Assembly: GCF_046115515.1 (NCBI RefSeq) | Contig: NZ_CP175953.1 | Direction: 5' to 3' (one strand) | Source of the DNA: Gracilimonas sp017641085 | GTDB lineage: Bacteria > Bacteroidota > Rhodothermia > Balneolales > Balneolaceae | Length of the DNA: 64,000 nucleotides | In this document: one piece after another, positions 17,557 to 26,831 of the stretch | How the letters are laid out: every line of letters begins with the position of its first letter | Position numbering within the stretch: the first letter of the stretch is position 1 | Notes under the pieces: model-generated | Told to the model about the DNA's origin: nothing | Seen by the model: the letters and a program-made list of their open reading frames with translations, nothing else | Database searches by the model: none | Position numbers and translations under genes: made by a program

Positions 17557-18765
17557 ATGAGCGAAGACAGAAAAGTAGATATTTTAGATGTAGCCACAAC
17601 GCTGGCTTTAAGAAAGAAGACAATAGCGATAATCGTGCTGACGGCGACCGTTATCGGCACTATTTTAGCTTTTGCCTGGCCGAAGACCTATCGGTCAGAA
17701 GTGTCGTTTGTAGTTACAGACGGGAATTCGATTAACCTCTCAGGCGGTGGTTTACTCAGCGGCTTGGCAGATATTCAGATGGGTGGAAGCAGTATTTCTG
17801 CCGAGCAAGTTCTGGTTTTGCTGAGAAGCACGGAAATTCAGGATCAACTGATTGATGAGTTTAACCTCGGGGAAGTTTATGGAAATGACATCCCCGAAGC
17901 CCAGCGAAAAATGTTTGATAACAGCATTGAAATTGAAGACATCCGTGAGGGAGGAATTGGTTTTAACTCCATTATTGCTTTAAAATTGGCTCACCTCGGG
18001 GATGATCCTGAGCGCGTCTATAATCTGGTTAAAAGGTACTATGAAGTGGTTGATTCCACGGTTCAAAAGCTCAACAAAAAGAATGTTGAAGACGGTTATC
18101 TGCTGATCAAAAACCGGCTGGAGCAAAACCTGGCCGACATGGAAGAAGCTGAAGACAGTCTGGTTGCTTTTCAAAGCCGGTATGGAATTCTGGAAGTGGA
18201 AGAACAGGCGGCAGCTCAGATTGGTGCGATCGCAGAAGTAAGAACCGAGCTGGTGAAGTTGGAAATTCAAATCAACTACCTGCAGGATGTTCTGGGTGAA
18301 AACAGTTCAAAGCTTACCGATTTAAGAACTCAGAAAAGAGCCCTTGAACGACGCTATAATAACCTCATTAAAGGCTCGGGTGAAGGATTGGAAACGACCG
18401 ACGGGCAATTTGATATTTTCCAGCCCGTGGAAAAAATGCCGGCCCTATTTGTTGAGTACTTAAGGAGATATCGTGAGGTCATGGTTCAGGAAGAGATTTA
18501 TAAGGTGCTTTATCCGCAGTACGAGCAGCAAAAGCTCAGTTTTGAAGAAGCCACATCCGGACTGATGGTGATTGATAATGCCGTGAAGCCAACCTATAAG
18601 CACAGCCCCAAGCGAGCATATATCATGATTGCGGCTTTCCTATTTGGCTGTATAGTAGCATTCATAAAAGTTTACTTTGATAAATGGAAAGAAGAGAATC
18701 CCGAAGATTATGAGCGGTACCAAAAATTTACTTCGGCTTTAAGTTTTAGAAATGCTGACCATTGA
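17557..18765 (+). CDS. Wzz-type polysaccharide chain-length/copolymerase protein
   Basis: Inner-membrane polysaccharide copolymerase thought to set chain length. It has 402 residues, with membrane helices at about 31-51 (IAIIVLTATVIGTILAFAWP) and 350-375 (RAYIMIAAFLFGCIVAFIKV) around a periplasmic coiled-coil domain. The Wzz segment AFAWPKTYRSEVSFVV follows the first helix, and the pre-TM2 region has the common Pro pattern KPTYKHSPKRAY. There is no C-terminal tyrosine-kinase domain. It follows pyrB by 7 bp and overlaps the polymerase/ligase gene by 14 bp, opening the polysaccharide locus. Confidence 0.88.
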   Translation: MSEDRKVDILDVATTLALRKKTIAIIVLTATVIGTILAFAWPKTYRSEVSFVVTDGNSINLSGGGLLSGLADIQMGGSSISAEQVLVLLRSTEIQDQLIDEFNLGEVYGNDIPEAQRKMFDNSIEIEDIREGGIGFNSIIALKLAHLGDDPERVYNLVKRYYEVVDSTVQKLNKKNVEDGYLLIKNRLEQNLADMEEAEDSLVAFQSRYGILEVEEQAAAQIGAIAEVRTELVKLEIQINYLQDVLGENSSKLTDLRTQKRALERRYNNLIKGSGEGLETTDGQFDIFQPVEKMPALFVEYLRRYREVMVQEEIYKVLYPQYEQQKLSFEEATSGLMVIDNAVKPTYKHSPKRAYIMIAAFLFGCIVAFIKVYFDKWKEENPEDYERYQKFTSALSFRNADH

Positions 18766-20035
18766 TCGGTTATTTAACGGGGTGGTACTTGTAGCGCCGC
18801 TTGTTGTAGGGGCTTTATTTACCGGCGTTTTTCTTGTGGCAGAGGACGGTAGTTCTGTGTTACCCATTACGTTTTTTCAAATTGCTCTCATCTTTTCATT
18901 GGTAATTTTTTTGGCAAAAAAGCTTATTCATGGAGACGTTACTATAGATGTTTATGGTCTTGAGGTTCTGTATGCGCTTTTTGTCGGTCTGATTTTTTTA
19001 TCTATAGTTTATACCCCTGATCGGGAAGAAGCACTGTTTTACGTTTTCAGGTTTATTGCGTTGATAATAATGACATACATAGTTTATGGAAGCATCAACT
19101 CCTTTGAACAGCTTAAGAAAATATGCTTCATAATTATAGGAGCGGCTTTATTGGTTGGAGCCTATAATCTATTACAAGTCTATATAAACCCTGAAATAGC
19201 AGCCTTTAATTATGCCGGTCAGGGGCAGAAATTAATGCGTTCTTCTGGCGGTGCACTGGACCCTAATATTTTTGCAAGCAACTACTTCCTGCCTATAATG
19301 ATTTTGATGGGCTTTTTTAGTAAAGAAAAATCATTTTTTAAAAGATTGGTTCTATTCGGGTTCATAGGTTTATTGATAGGCTCTGTATTACTAACCTATT
19401 CAAGAAGTTCTTGGGTAGCCATTGCTATCGGGACGTTTGTGATAATTTATTACACAAAGAACTACCGCATTTTAGTGTATATGATGGTAGCGTTTTTAAT
19501 TGCAATAGCAGTAAGCGAGACAGTGCGACAGTTGGCTTTCAGTTTTTTAGAAAGATTTATAAATATTTTTGCCGGTTCTTCTGAAGACTCTTCAAAATAC
19601 AGAATCTTACTTGGTGTAACAGCGATTTATATGATTTTGGACAGTTATTTAATGGGGGTTGGTTTTCAGGGATTTTCAACCGTTTTCAAAACTTATCATC
19701 CGCCAGAAACAACATTAGGTATTTATCAGCCACATAATCAATTTTATTCAGTTTTTGCAGAACTTGGGATCATTGGATTTATACTATTTATTGGCATTCT
19801 TTATGTGATATGGAAGACATCGACTCAAACAATAAATGATATGCCAAAAGGGTCAAGTAAAAGGATTATATCAGTTTCACTTTTTGCTACTTTCATTGCT
19901 TATCTTGTCTTTTACAACTTTTTGGGGGGTATGTATTATAACAGTATCCTTTTTATAGTAATTGGATTAATATTTGTATCAAATAAATTCATCGAAACTT
20001 CGGCAAGCACACAAACGAATTTAGAAACAACTTAG
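18752..20035 (+). CDS. O-antigen polymerase/ligase family membrane protein
   Basis: Polytopic inner-membrane protein of the Wzy/WaaL (Wzy_C) superfamily, with about 10-11 membrane helices in 427 residues. The periplasmic loop has the typical GVGFQGF...YHPPET...QPHNQFYSVFAELGIIG arrangement, where HNxxxxxxxExG is the family signature. It would polymerise repeat units or ligate the finished glycan. It overlaps the Wzz-like gene by 14 bp. Base composition turns AT-rich here and stays so to about 26.8 kb, as is common for surface-polysaccharide genes acquired by transfer. Confidence 0.88.
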   Translation: MLTIDRLFNGVVLVAPLVVGALFTGVFLVAEDGSSVLPITFFQIALIFSLVIFLAKKLIHGDVTIDVYGLEVLYALFVGLIFLSIVYTPDREEALFYVFRFIALIIMTYIVYGSINSFEQLKKICFIIIGAALLVGAYNLLQVYINPEIAAFNYAGQGQKLMRSSGGALDPNIFASNYFLPIMILMGFFSKEKSFFKRLVLFGFIGLLIGSVLLTYSRSSWVAIAIGTFVIIYYTKNYRILVYMMVAFLIAIAVSETVRQLAFSFLERFINIFAGSSEDSSKYRILLGVTAIYMILDSYLMGVGFQGFSTVFKTYHPPETTLGIYQPHNQFYSVFAELGIIGFILFIGILYVIWKTSTQTINDMPKGSSKRIISVSLFATFIAYLVFYNFLGGMYYNSILFIVIGLIFVSNKFIETSASTQTNLETT

Positions 20036-20052
20036 AAGGATCAGAGGCCCTT

Positions 20053-21144
20053 ATCGAAGAAGAAAAGAATCATACTGAAGATTACACAATCTCTGGTGAG
20101 CTACCATCGGTAACGGTAGGAATACCGGTACTGAATGAAGAAGATCATATCGAGAGAGTCATATCAGGTTTCCAATCAACCGAATATCCTAATTTGATTG
20201 AAATATTAGTCGCCGATGGAGGGAGTTCCGACCGAACACAGGAAATTGTTAATAAAATGTCGGAAGGCGACAGTAGAATAAAATTGATGCAGAATCCAGA
20301 AAAGTATCAATCTTTTGCTCTTAATAGAATGATTGAGGAAGCAAAAGGAGATATTTTTGTTCGTGCTGATGGTCACTGTTTATATCAGGAAGATTATCTT
20401 GAAAAAAACATCAAGGTATTTCTAACTACCAAGTCAAAAAATGTGGGGGGCTCCCAGCGATATGTAGCTTCCAATAGAGCACAGGCCGGTACTACGCTGG
20501 CAGTGAAAAGTTTTTTGGGGAATGGTGGGGCAAAGTATATGAATGAAAATTATACAGGATATGCTGATACTGTTTTTCTTGGATGTTTTTGGACAAAAGA
20601 CCTCAGGCAAATTGGTGGGTTTAGCACTAAAAACATTACCAATCAGGACTCGGAGCTTAATCTTAGGTTTATTGAAAAGTATGGAGAAGAGAGTATCTAT
20701 ATAAGTCCGGAAATAAAAAGCTGGTATTATCCGAGAAGTACATATTTGGGTTTATTTAAACAATACTTTAGGTATGGAAGGGGACGACTACTTACAAAGC
20801 TGTTACATCCTAAGAGCTCTCCTATCCGTGGATTGATCCCCTTTATGTTTATCTGTGGTTTGATGATTTATGGTTTGTTAGACTTTTTTTTAGAACAAGA
20901 TCTATATTTTTTCATTTTCCTTTTGTTTCTCATCGTTGTACTGTTGGGAGAGTCAATGAGAGTGGTAACTAAGCACAAAGACAATTTTATTAAGGAAAAT
21001 TGGACCGGAGAATCCCCCTCGCCGGGACTGCTGTCTTTATGGTTACACTCTATGGGCAGCATATTAGTAATGCAGGTAGGTCATTTTAGCGGGTTTCTAT
21101 ATCAATTGATCCGCAAATTCTTATTTCGAGTCAAGGGCTGGTAA
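20053..21144 (+). CDS. ExoA-like family 2 glycosyltransferase; start codon unresolved
   Basis: GT-A glycosyltransferase for exopolysaccharide assembly. The conserved N-terminus (VTVGIPVLNEEDHIERVI, then LVADGGSSDRTQEI) begins near 20107. The DxD-like RADGHC, DSELNLRF and the ExoA-type YYPRSTYLGLFKQYFRYGRG follow, with two membrane helices near the C-terminus. The frame is open from 19987 but has no ATG, GTG or TTG until TTG 20194, which would remove the first beta strand of the nucleotide-sugar fold. An AGAAGGA ribosome-site match at 20034-20040 points to a start near 20050-20053 (CTT or ATC). I placed the start at ATC 20053 provisionally. Confidence 0.7.
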   Translation: MEEEKNHTEDYTISGELPSVTVGIPVLNEEDHIERVISGFQSTEYPNLIEILVADGGSSDRTQEIVNKMSEGDSRIKLMQNPEKYQSFALNRMIEEAKGDIFVRADGHCLYQEDYLEKNIKVFLTTKSKNVGGSQRYVASNRAQAGTTLAVKSFLGNGGAKYMNENYTGYADTVFLGCFWTKDLRQIGGFSTKNITNQDSELNLRFIEKYGEESIYISPEIKSWYYPRSTYLGLFKQYFRYGRGRLLTKLLHPKSSPIRGLIPFMFICGLMIYGLLDFFLEQDLYFFIFLLFLIVVLLGESMRVVTKHKDNFIKENWTGESPSPGLLSLWLHSMGSILVMQVGHFSGFLYQLIRKFLFRVKGW

Positions 21145-21168
21145 ACTACAATCACTAATCAGGAATCG

Positions 21169-22233
21169 TTGAAGAAAATCATTTCCATAGTTGGAGCTCG
21201 TCCGCAGTTTATCAAGCTTTCGGCTTTAACCAAAGAGCTGAACAAAAAGTATAATGAAGTCATAGTCCATACAGGTCAGCATTATGACAACAATATGTCT
21301 GAAGTATTTTTTGAAGAATTAGGTATTCAAGTGCCTAAGTATAATCTGAATATCGGCTCTGGCTTGCATGGTGAACAGACAGGGAAAATGATGGGCGCTA
21401 TTGAAGAGGTTATTCATAAAGAGGAGCCCGACCTGGTTATTACCTTTGGGGATACTAATTCAACCCTGGCCGGTGCTATAGTAGCGGCAAAACTTGGAGT
21501 AGTAACGATACATATAGAAGCCGGATTGAGAAGTTTCAATAAGGCTATGCCTGAAGAAATCAACCGAGTGCTGACCGATCATGCGTCAGACTATTTGTTT
21601 GCGCCCACTCAAGAAGCAGTTAGCCATCTTGAAAGAGAAGGTTTGGGCGAAAAGACGGTTCTTACCGGGGATATTATGGTAGATACGGTATTGAATAATG
21701 TTAAAATAGCTGCGGAAACTTCGAATATTATTGAAAAGTATAATTTACACTCCAGCGGTTACTACCTTGCCACCCTGCATCGGCCATACAATGTGGATGA
21801 TCCCCAAATACTCTCATTGACTTTAGAACAGCTGAACCTATTAGATAAAAAGGTTCTGTTTCCGATGCATCCAAGGACGCAAAAGTCTATCAGCGATTCT
21901 ATTATTTCAGTAGGTGATAACATAGAAATTATTGAGCCGGCGGGTTATTTAGACTTTTTGCAACTGATGAGCAACAGTTATAAGATTATTACTGATTCGG
22001 GGGGGATTCAAAAAGAAGCATACATTCTTGAAAAACCTTGTATCACGCTAAGATCTGAAACCGAATGGACAGAAACAGTTGATGCCGGTTGGAATTTGTT
22101 AATTAATATTGCAGAAACCAGTGATTTTCACCGTCAAATAATCGGTTTTAGTCCCAAAGAGTATCATCCTGACCTTTATGGAATTAATGTAGGGAGCAGG
22201 ATGGCAAGAGAAATTGAAAACATACTATCTTAG
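21169..22233 (+). CDS. wecB: UDP-N-acetylglucosamine 2-epimerase (non-hydrolysing)
   Basis: Interconverts UDP-GlcNAc and UDP-ManNAc, giving ManNAc or ManNAcA for a surface glycan. The family motifs are clear: IVGARPQFIK, HTGQHYDNNMSE, FGDTNSTLAG, HIEAGLRSFNKAMPEEINR and ITDSGGIQKEA. The 354-residue length fits. The only start compatible with the consensus N-terminus is TTG 21169, with an AGGAA ribosome site 4 nt before it. It lies 24 bp after the GT2 gene. No UDP-ManNAc dehydrogenase (WecC) is adjacent. Confidence 0.93.
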   Translation: MKKIISIVGARPQFIKLSALTKELNKKYNEVIVHTGQHYDNNMSEVFFEELGIQVPKYNLNIGSGLHGEQTGKMMGAIEEVIHKEEPDLVITFGDTNSTLAGAIVAAKLGVVTIHIEAGLRSFNKAMPEEINRVLTDHASDYLFAPTQEAVSHLEREGLGEKTVLTGDIMVDTVLNNVKIAAETSNIIEKYNLHSSGYYLATLHRPYNVDDPQILSLTLEQLNLLDKKVLFPMHPRTQKSISDSIISVGDNIEIIEPAGYLDFLQLMSNSYKIITDSGGIQKEAYILEKPCITLRSETEWTETVDAGWNLLINIAETSDFHRQIIGFSPKEYHPDLYGINVGSRMAREIENILS

Positions 22234-22237
22234 ATAA

Positions 22238-23356
22238 ATGGATAGTTCGTTTCCTAAAATCGTTCAGTTAAGTTCGGTTCATACCCTGTATGACACCCGG
22301 ATATTTTATAAGATCTGCCGTTCTTTGGTAGATGCCGGGTATAACGTGGATCTTTTAGTGCAGAATCCCGGAAATGAAGTGTTGGATGGTATAAAGGTTT
22401 TAGGGCTTCCTGTTGCTGAAAAGAAATGGGATCGATTTCTGAAAACAATACCGGCTTTATTCAGAAAGGTTATTCAGTATCCTCAGGGTACAATTTTTCA
22501 TTTCCATGATCCGGAACTTATACCGATCGGACTTTTCTTGAAAAGTTGTGGTTACAGGGTAATTTATGATGTGCATGAAGATGTACCGGCCAGTATACTC
22601 GATAAGGAATGGATTTATAAGCCTCTCCGTAACCTTTTTTCCAGAATTGCAGATAAATTAGAAAAGCTTGCTAACTCCAAGTTAGATGCTACAGTCGTAG
22701 TTACGAAATCAATAAGAGACCGATTTAAGGAATCCACTTATTTGATTCAGAACTTTCCACAGTTATCTGAGCTTGAAATGACATCACAACGAGAAGCCCG
22801 GTTAGAATCACCTCAGGTATTTTATGTTGGCCGGATTTCAAAACAGCGATGTATTGTTGAAATGATTGAGGCGATTGAAAGAACTAATGCCGAAAGAGAG
22901 ATTACTTTTCTGCTGGCCGGAGCATTTGATGACAATGAGCTGAGAGAATCAATAGAAAATAGAAAGGGCTGGAAGTTCACTGATTTTAAAGGGCTGATTA
23001 ACCGAAAAGAACTTTCTAAATATGCGCAAAACTCATTTGCGGGCCTGGTTCTATTTAAACCGGTCGCAAATCACATAAACGCTCAGCCTAACAAGCTATT
23101 CGAATATATGGCTCAGGGGTTGCCGATTATAGGCTCGGACTTTCCTCTTTGGCGAGAAATAGTGACGGAAAACCATTGTGGTCTTTTAGTTGACCCGGAA
23201 AAAGCCGAAGAAATATCTAAGGCTATATTATGGTTAGACAGTCATCCTGAAGAGGCGAATAAGATGGGAGAAAATGGAAAGAAAATGGTGCTTAAAAAGT
23301 ATAATTGGTCGATTGAGGAAAAGAAGTTGTTAAATTTATACAGTATAATCTGCTAA
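22238..23356 (+). CDS. Family 4 glycosyltransferase
   Basis: GT-B retaining glycosyltransferase of the polysaccharide locus. It has 372 residues and no membrane helix. HFHDPELIPIG and the segment VIYDVHEDVPASIL are typical of a GT4 subgroup found in O-antigen and capsule clusters. The C-terminal donor-binding half shows FYVGRISKQR and NKLFEYMAQGLPIIGSD with the conserved Glu. It starts 4 bp after wecB. Its last 21 bp overlap the converging GT4 gene. Donor and acceptor are unknown. Confidence 0.88.
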   Translation: MDSSFPKIVQLSSVHTLYDTRIFYKICRSLVDAGYNVDLLVQNPGNEVLDGIKVLGLPVAEKKWDRFLKTIPALFRKVIQYPQGTIFHFHDPELIPIGLFLKSCGYRVIYDVHEDVPASILDKEWIYKPLRNLFSRIADKLEKLANSKLDATVVVTKSIRDRFKESTYLIQNFPQLSELEMTSQREARLESPQVFYVGRISKQRCIVEMIEAIERTNAEREITFLLAGAFDDNELRESIENRKGWKFTDFKGLINRKELSKYAQNSFAGLVLFKPVANHINAQPNKLFEYMAQGLPIIGSDFPLWREIVTENHCGLLVDPEKAEEISKAILWLDSHPEEANKMGENGKKMVLKKYNWSIEEKKLLNLYSIIC

Positions 23357-24517
23357 TACTTCAGTAAAGTTGCCAAGTAATCTTTTTTTGAATGCTTCAC
23401 GTCCATATTTAGATGTTACTTTACTATGGATAACATTTCTATCGTAAGATTTATATTGCTCAGCCATTTTCCGGAGTTCATCGCTGAGTTTTCCGGAAGT
23501 GCCATTATTGATTAATAGGCCGGTTTGGTCATCAATGAGAAACCTGTTGCCTCCAACATCAGTGCAGATCACAGGAAGTCCACAAGCCATTGCCTCTAAT
23601 ATGGCCACGCTAAAACCCTCTCGCCGGCTTGGCTGGGTAAAGAAATCTGCGGCATGATAATACTTAATAAGCTGGCCAGGAAGAACAGGTTGATGAATGG
23701 TGATATTATCAAATGAATTGGCTTTAAGAAGCGAATGGATTTCGGTCATATAACTTTCCGGCCCTGCCGCTCCAATAATATGGAAGTGGGTATTTTTTAA
23801 TCCCATTTCTTCATTTATGGATTTGAGTAAGAGGTCAATCCCTTTTTCATGACGAATATTTGCTACTGTTAAGCTATGGGTTTTTTCTGTGTCCCAGTTC
23901 AACTCCTTTTTCGCAGAATCCTTTTCTTCTACAGCCGGGACATCATATAGATGTTCATCCACCATATTGTAAATGATTTCAGATTTTCGAGACAGAAATG
24001 GAAAGTGAGATTCCATGTCTTCTTTAAGCTTTGGGCCAGAATATAAAACCCTATCTACGTGATGAAGAACCTCTCCAAACAGCTTGCTCAACGTTCTATT
24101 ATTTTTACTTTGATACCAATCACTTCCATGTACAGTAAGTACTGTTTTAAAGCCCAACTGCTTCAGTTCAGGTATACACAGTGCATCCGGATAAATCCAG
24201 TGGACATTAATGACATCATAAGTTTGATTCTTAAAGTAATTCCCAACGACTTTAGAAAGGCTTGCTGAAATGAGTGTCGGGAATCTTTTACGTGGAAATG
24301 ATAAATATCGAAGGCGATTAGCTTCACAGTTAACAAGTAAATCAGAATGGTTCTTCCTTTTTCGCTTGGTAAATGGAATGGAAAAAGGGGTTGGTACAAT
24401 TAAATCCGCCTCAATTCCCGGCTCACTATTGAGCATGGTCAATTGGTCTTTTATGAACTTTCCTGAAAAAGGGTGAAGTTCTGTTGGGAAAAGGTGACTA
24501 ATTAAAGCTATTTTCAA
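23336..24517 (-). CDS. Family 4 glycosyltransferase on the opposite strand
   Basis: GT-B glycosyltransferase, 393 residues. The N-terminal MKIALISHLFPTELHPFSGK and VLTVHGSDWYQ belong to the acceptor half; TVANIRHEKGIDLLLKSI and the EX7E-type REGFSVAILEAMACGLPVIC to the donor half. The start is TTG at 24517; the alignment of the first beta strand supports it. It is the only minus-strand gene in this part of the locus and overlaps the preceding GT4 gene tail to tail by 21 bp, so opposing transcription may interfere. It diverges from the flippase gene across 75 bp that must hold two promoters. Confidence 0.88.
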   Translation of the reverse strand: MKIALISHLFPTELHPFSGKFIKDQLTMLNSEPGIEADLIVPTPFSIPFTKRKRKNHSDLLVNCEANRLRYLSFPRKRFPTLISASLSKVVGNYFKNQTYDVINVHWIYPDALCIPELKQLGFKTVLTVHGSDWYQSKNNRTLSKLFGEVLHHVDRVLYSGPKLKEDMESHFPFLSRKSEIIYNMVDEHLYDVPAVEEKDSAKKELNWDTEKTHSLTVANIRHEKGIDLLLKSINEEMGLKNTHFHIIGAAGPESYMTEIHSLLKANSFDNITIHQPVLPGQLIKYYHAADFFTQPSRREGFSVAILEAMACGLPVICTDVGGNRFLIDDQTGLLINNGTSGKLSDELRKMAEQYKSYDRNVIHSKVTSKYGREAFKKRLLGNFTEVLADYTV

Positions 24518-24592
24518 GAATTATTTGGTCTAAGTGAGAATGAGGACAAAAGTTTATACGATTCGATTAAAAATGAAATTTCTTTTCAACAT

Positions 24593-25864
24593 ATGAAAAA
24601 GCTTTATAAAAAAATCCCCAGTGAGTTGAGGGATATTTTTACTTTGGTTGTTGGAAATGGTTTTGCGCTATTTGTCCCTGTGATAGTTTCTCCGATAATA
24701 AGCAGGATGTATGATGCTACTGATTTTGGAGTATTTACTATTTATTTGGCCATGCTTTCTCTAATTAGTTCTTTTGCAACCGGGAGGTATGACTTTGCGA
24801 TTTTAATAACCAAGAGTCGCTATAATGCGCAGCATTTGTTTAAAGTTGCTATGCTATTAACCATTGGCGTTGCAATGGTTGTAATGTTGATTACTTTGGT
24901 ATTTTGGAAAGAGATTCTCCAGATATTCAATAGTCCCTCTATGGGGGCATATTTATTTTTAGTACCTATAAACATTCTTTTATTTGCTGTTATAAAAGCT
25001 TCACAGAATGGGCTAAACAGAGAAAAAGAGTATAGTCCTATATCAGTTAGCAAAACGATCAGGTCAGTTTTAGTGGGGGGCTTCCAGGTAATTCTTGGGG
25101 CAATGGGGTTTTTAAGTGGAGGGTTAATTATTGGCAAGCTATCCGGGGATCTATTTTCTTCAGGATACCTTTTAAGAAAATTGAATAAAGTAGATAATTA
25201 TTTAACCTCTTCTTTTTCATTAAAAAGGGCTTCTTATTTGATGAAAAAGTATGAGAAGTTTTTGAAAGTAAATGCTCCCCATGCATTTGTAAACGCCCTC
25301 TCATTAAGTGTAATACCAATACTTCTGAGTTATTTTTTTAATGAAAAAACGGTTGGTTATTACGGTCTGGCCTATATGGTCTGTATTGTACCTGTACAAT
25401 TAATAGCCAGTGCTTTTTATCAGGTATTCAGTCAAAAAGTATCTGAAATGTATAACGATAAAATTAGTTTAAGAGGTTATACCAAAAAAACACTTAAACA
25501 ACTTTTTATGTTATCAGTGATTCCATTCGGTATTCTTACTTTTTTCGGGCCGGAAATTTTTCAGTTTGTTTTTGGGGTAGAATGGTTAGTGTCAGGTGAG
25601 TTGGTTCAATTATTGGCGCCTTTTTTATTTGTTGTCTTCCTAATTTCTCCTGTAACCTATATTCCTTTGATTTATAACGAGCATAATAAATCGTTTTATT
25701 TTGAGATAGCTCTCTTCATTATAAGAGTGGTAGCTATAATTGCAGGAGCAAATATGGGTGGTATTTACCTTGCTATTGGATTATTCAGTGGAGTCAGCAT
25801 ATTAATACAGGTAATAAACTTAATTTGGATAATTAATTTAACAAAAAAATATAAGGTTGAGTGA
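24593..25864 (+). CDS. Wzx-type oligosaccharide flippase
   Basis: MOP-superfamily inner-membrane protein that would move lipid-linked repeat units to the periplasm. The 423 residues have about 12 membrane helices; the N-terminal FALFVPVIVSPIISRMYDAT is typical of polysaccharide flippases. The gene is strongly AT-rich. It follows a 75-bp divergent gap and overlaps the next gene at a TGATG junction. With Wzz and the polymerase it points to a Wzy-dependent pathway. Confidence 0.88.
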   Translation: MKKLYKKIPSELRDIFTLVVGNGFALFVPVIVSPIISRMYDATDFGVFTIYLAMLSLISSFATGRYDFAILITKSRYNAQHLFKVAMLLTIGVAMVVMLITLVFWKEILQIFNSPSMGAYLFLVPINILLFAVIKASQNGLNREKEYSPISVSKTIRSVLVGGFQVILGAMGFLSGGLIIGKLSGDLFSSGYLLRKLNKVDNYLTSSFSLKRASYLMKKYEKFLKVNAPHAFVNALSLSVIPILLSYFFNEKTVGYYGLAYMVCIVPVQLIASAFYQVFSQKVSEMYNDKISLRGYTKKTLKQLFMLSVIPFGILTFFGPEIFQFVFGVEWLVSGELVQLLAPFLFVVFLISPVTYIPLIYNEHNKSFYFEIALFIIRVVAIIAGANMGGIYLAIGLFSGVSILIQVINLIWIINLTKKYKVE

Positions 25865-26796
25865 TGTTTAGATGGCAATATATAATACCCATTATCTTGA
25901 TTATTTCAGGGTGTAACCTACTTTCTGAGAAATCTGAAAAAGTAAAAGATTTGTCGGAGGTAAACCTAAAAGCTTATTCAATTCAAGAGCTCCCCTATCA
26001 TGAAATGCCATATATAAGAGAATATGTTCGCTCCATGACAATGGATGCTTTTGACCAGGATTCAGTACCGATGTATGTGTACGATGGTACGCCCTATTAC
26101 CACCCGGTATATATATCTGCTTTAGGAATTAGCTTTGTAGACGGATATGTACGAACCGGTGATCCGGATTACCTCAAACTTTCCAAGCGCATCGCAAATA
26201 GGCTGGTCGAAAATGCTAATCAAGCAAACGATAAGTTCCTTTTCCCTTATAACTTTGATTACACCTATTCGAGCGGAGATTTCCTAAAAAGCCCGTGGTA
26301 TTCAGGGATGGCACAGGGCCGGATTTTAACTTTTTTTACCCGCCTATATAATGTAACCGGTGATCCTAAATATTCAGAGTGGGCTTCTAAAACTTTTGAA
26401 TCTCTTAAGCTGCTTAAAAGCCAGGAAGAGCAATGGATTTCGCTTATTGATGTTGAAGGTTATTTTTGGATTGAGGAATACATAATAGAAAAACCTGTAC
26501 ATGTACTAAATGGATTTATCTTTGCAACATTTGGGCTTTATGATTATTACCTAATGACGCAGGATGAAGAAGTATTAAAGTTGCTTCAGGCCTCTATTAC
26601 AACTATAGAGCGGTACATAAGTGATTACCGTAATCCTGGTGGGATTAGCTTTTATGATTTAAATAATAAGCCTACAAAAGAGTTCTACCATGGAGTGCAC
26701 ATTTCACAACTTAATACTCTACACAAGATTACAGGGGAGCAATATTTTAAAACGATGGCTGACTCGTTGGAAAATGACTACCCAGCCCCTGATTAA
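25864..26796 (+). CDS. D-glucuronyl C5-epimerase-like lipoprotein
   Basis: Resembles the C-terminal catalytic domain of heparan D-glucuronyl C5-epimerases (PF06662 type), which turn glucuronate into iduronate within a polymer. Residues 143-152 (SPWYSGMAQG), YFWIEEY (200-206) and HVLNGFIFATFGLYDYY (213-229) match that family pattern, and the remainder is an alpha/alpha-toroid-like helical repeat. A lipobox IISGC gives Cys17, so the protein should be a lipoprotein facing the periplasm, where a polymerised chain would be available. The ATG at 25864 overlaps the flippase stop; a GTG one codon earlier is less likely. Activity is inferred from motifs only. Confidence 0.82.
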   Translation: MFRWQYIIPIILIISGCNLLSEKSEKVKDLSEVNLKAYSIQELPYHEMPYIREYVRSMTMDAFDQDSVPMYVYDGTPYYHPVYISALGISFVDGYVRTGDPDYLKLSKRIANRLVENANQANDKFLFPYNFDYTYSSGDFLKSPWYSGMAQGRILTFFTRLYNVTGDPKYSEWASKTFESLKLLKSQEEQWISLIDVEGYFWIEEYIIEKPVHVLNGFIFATFGLYDYYLMTQDEEVLKLLQASITTIERYISDYRNPGGISFYDLNNKPTKEFYHGVHISQLNTLHKITGEQYFKTMADSLENDYPAPD

Positions 26797-26831
26797 AAAT
26801 CTATTCAAAGGGAAAACAACCTAACTCGGTC

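Noticed and set aside
19987..20035. Programmed -1 frameshift fusing the O-antigen ligase to the GT2
   Set aside because: The frames overlap, but the best slip site (GAATTTA) is imperfect and such a fusion is not a family I know. A rare or mutated start codon is simpler.
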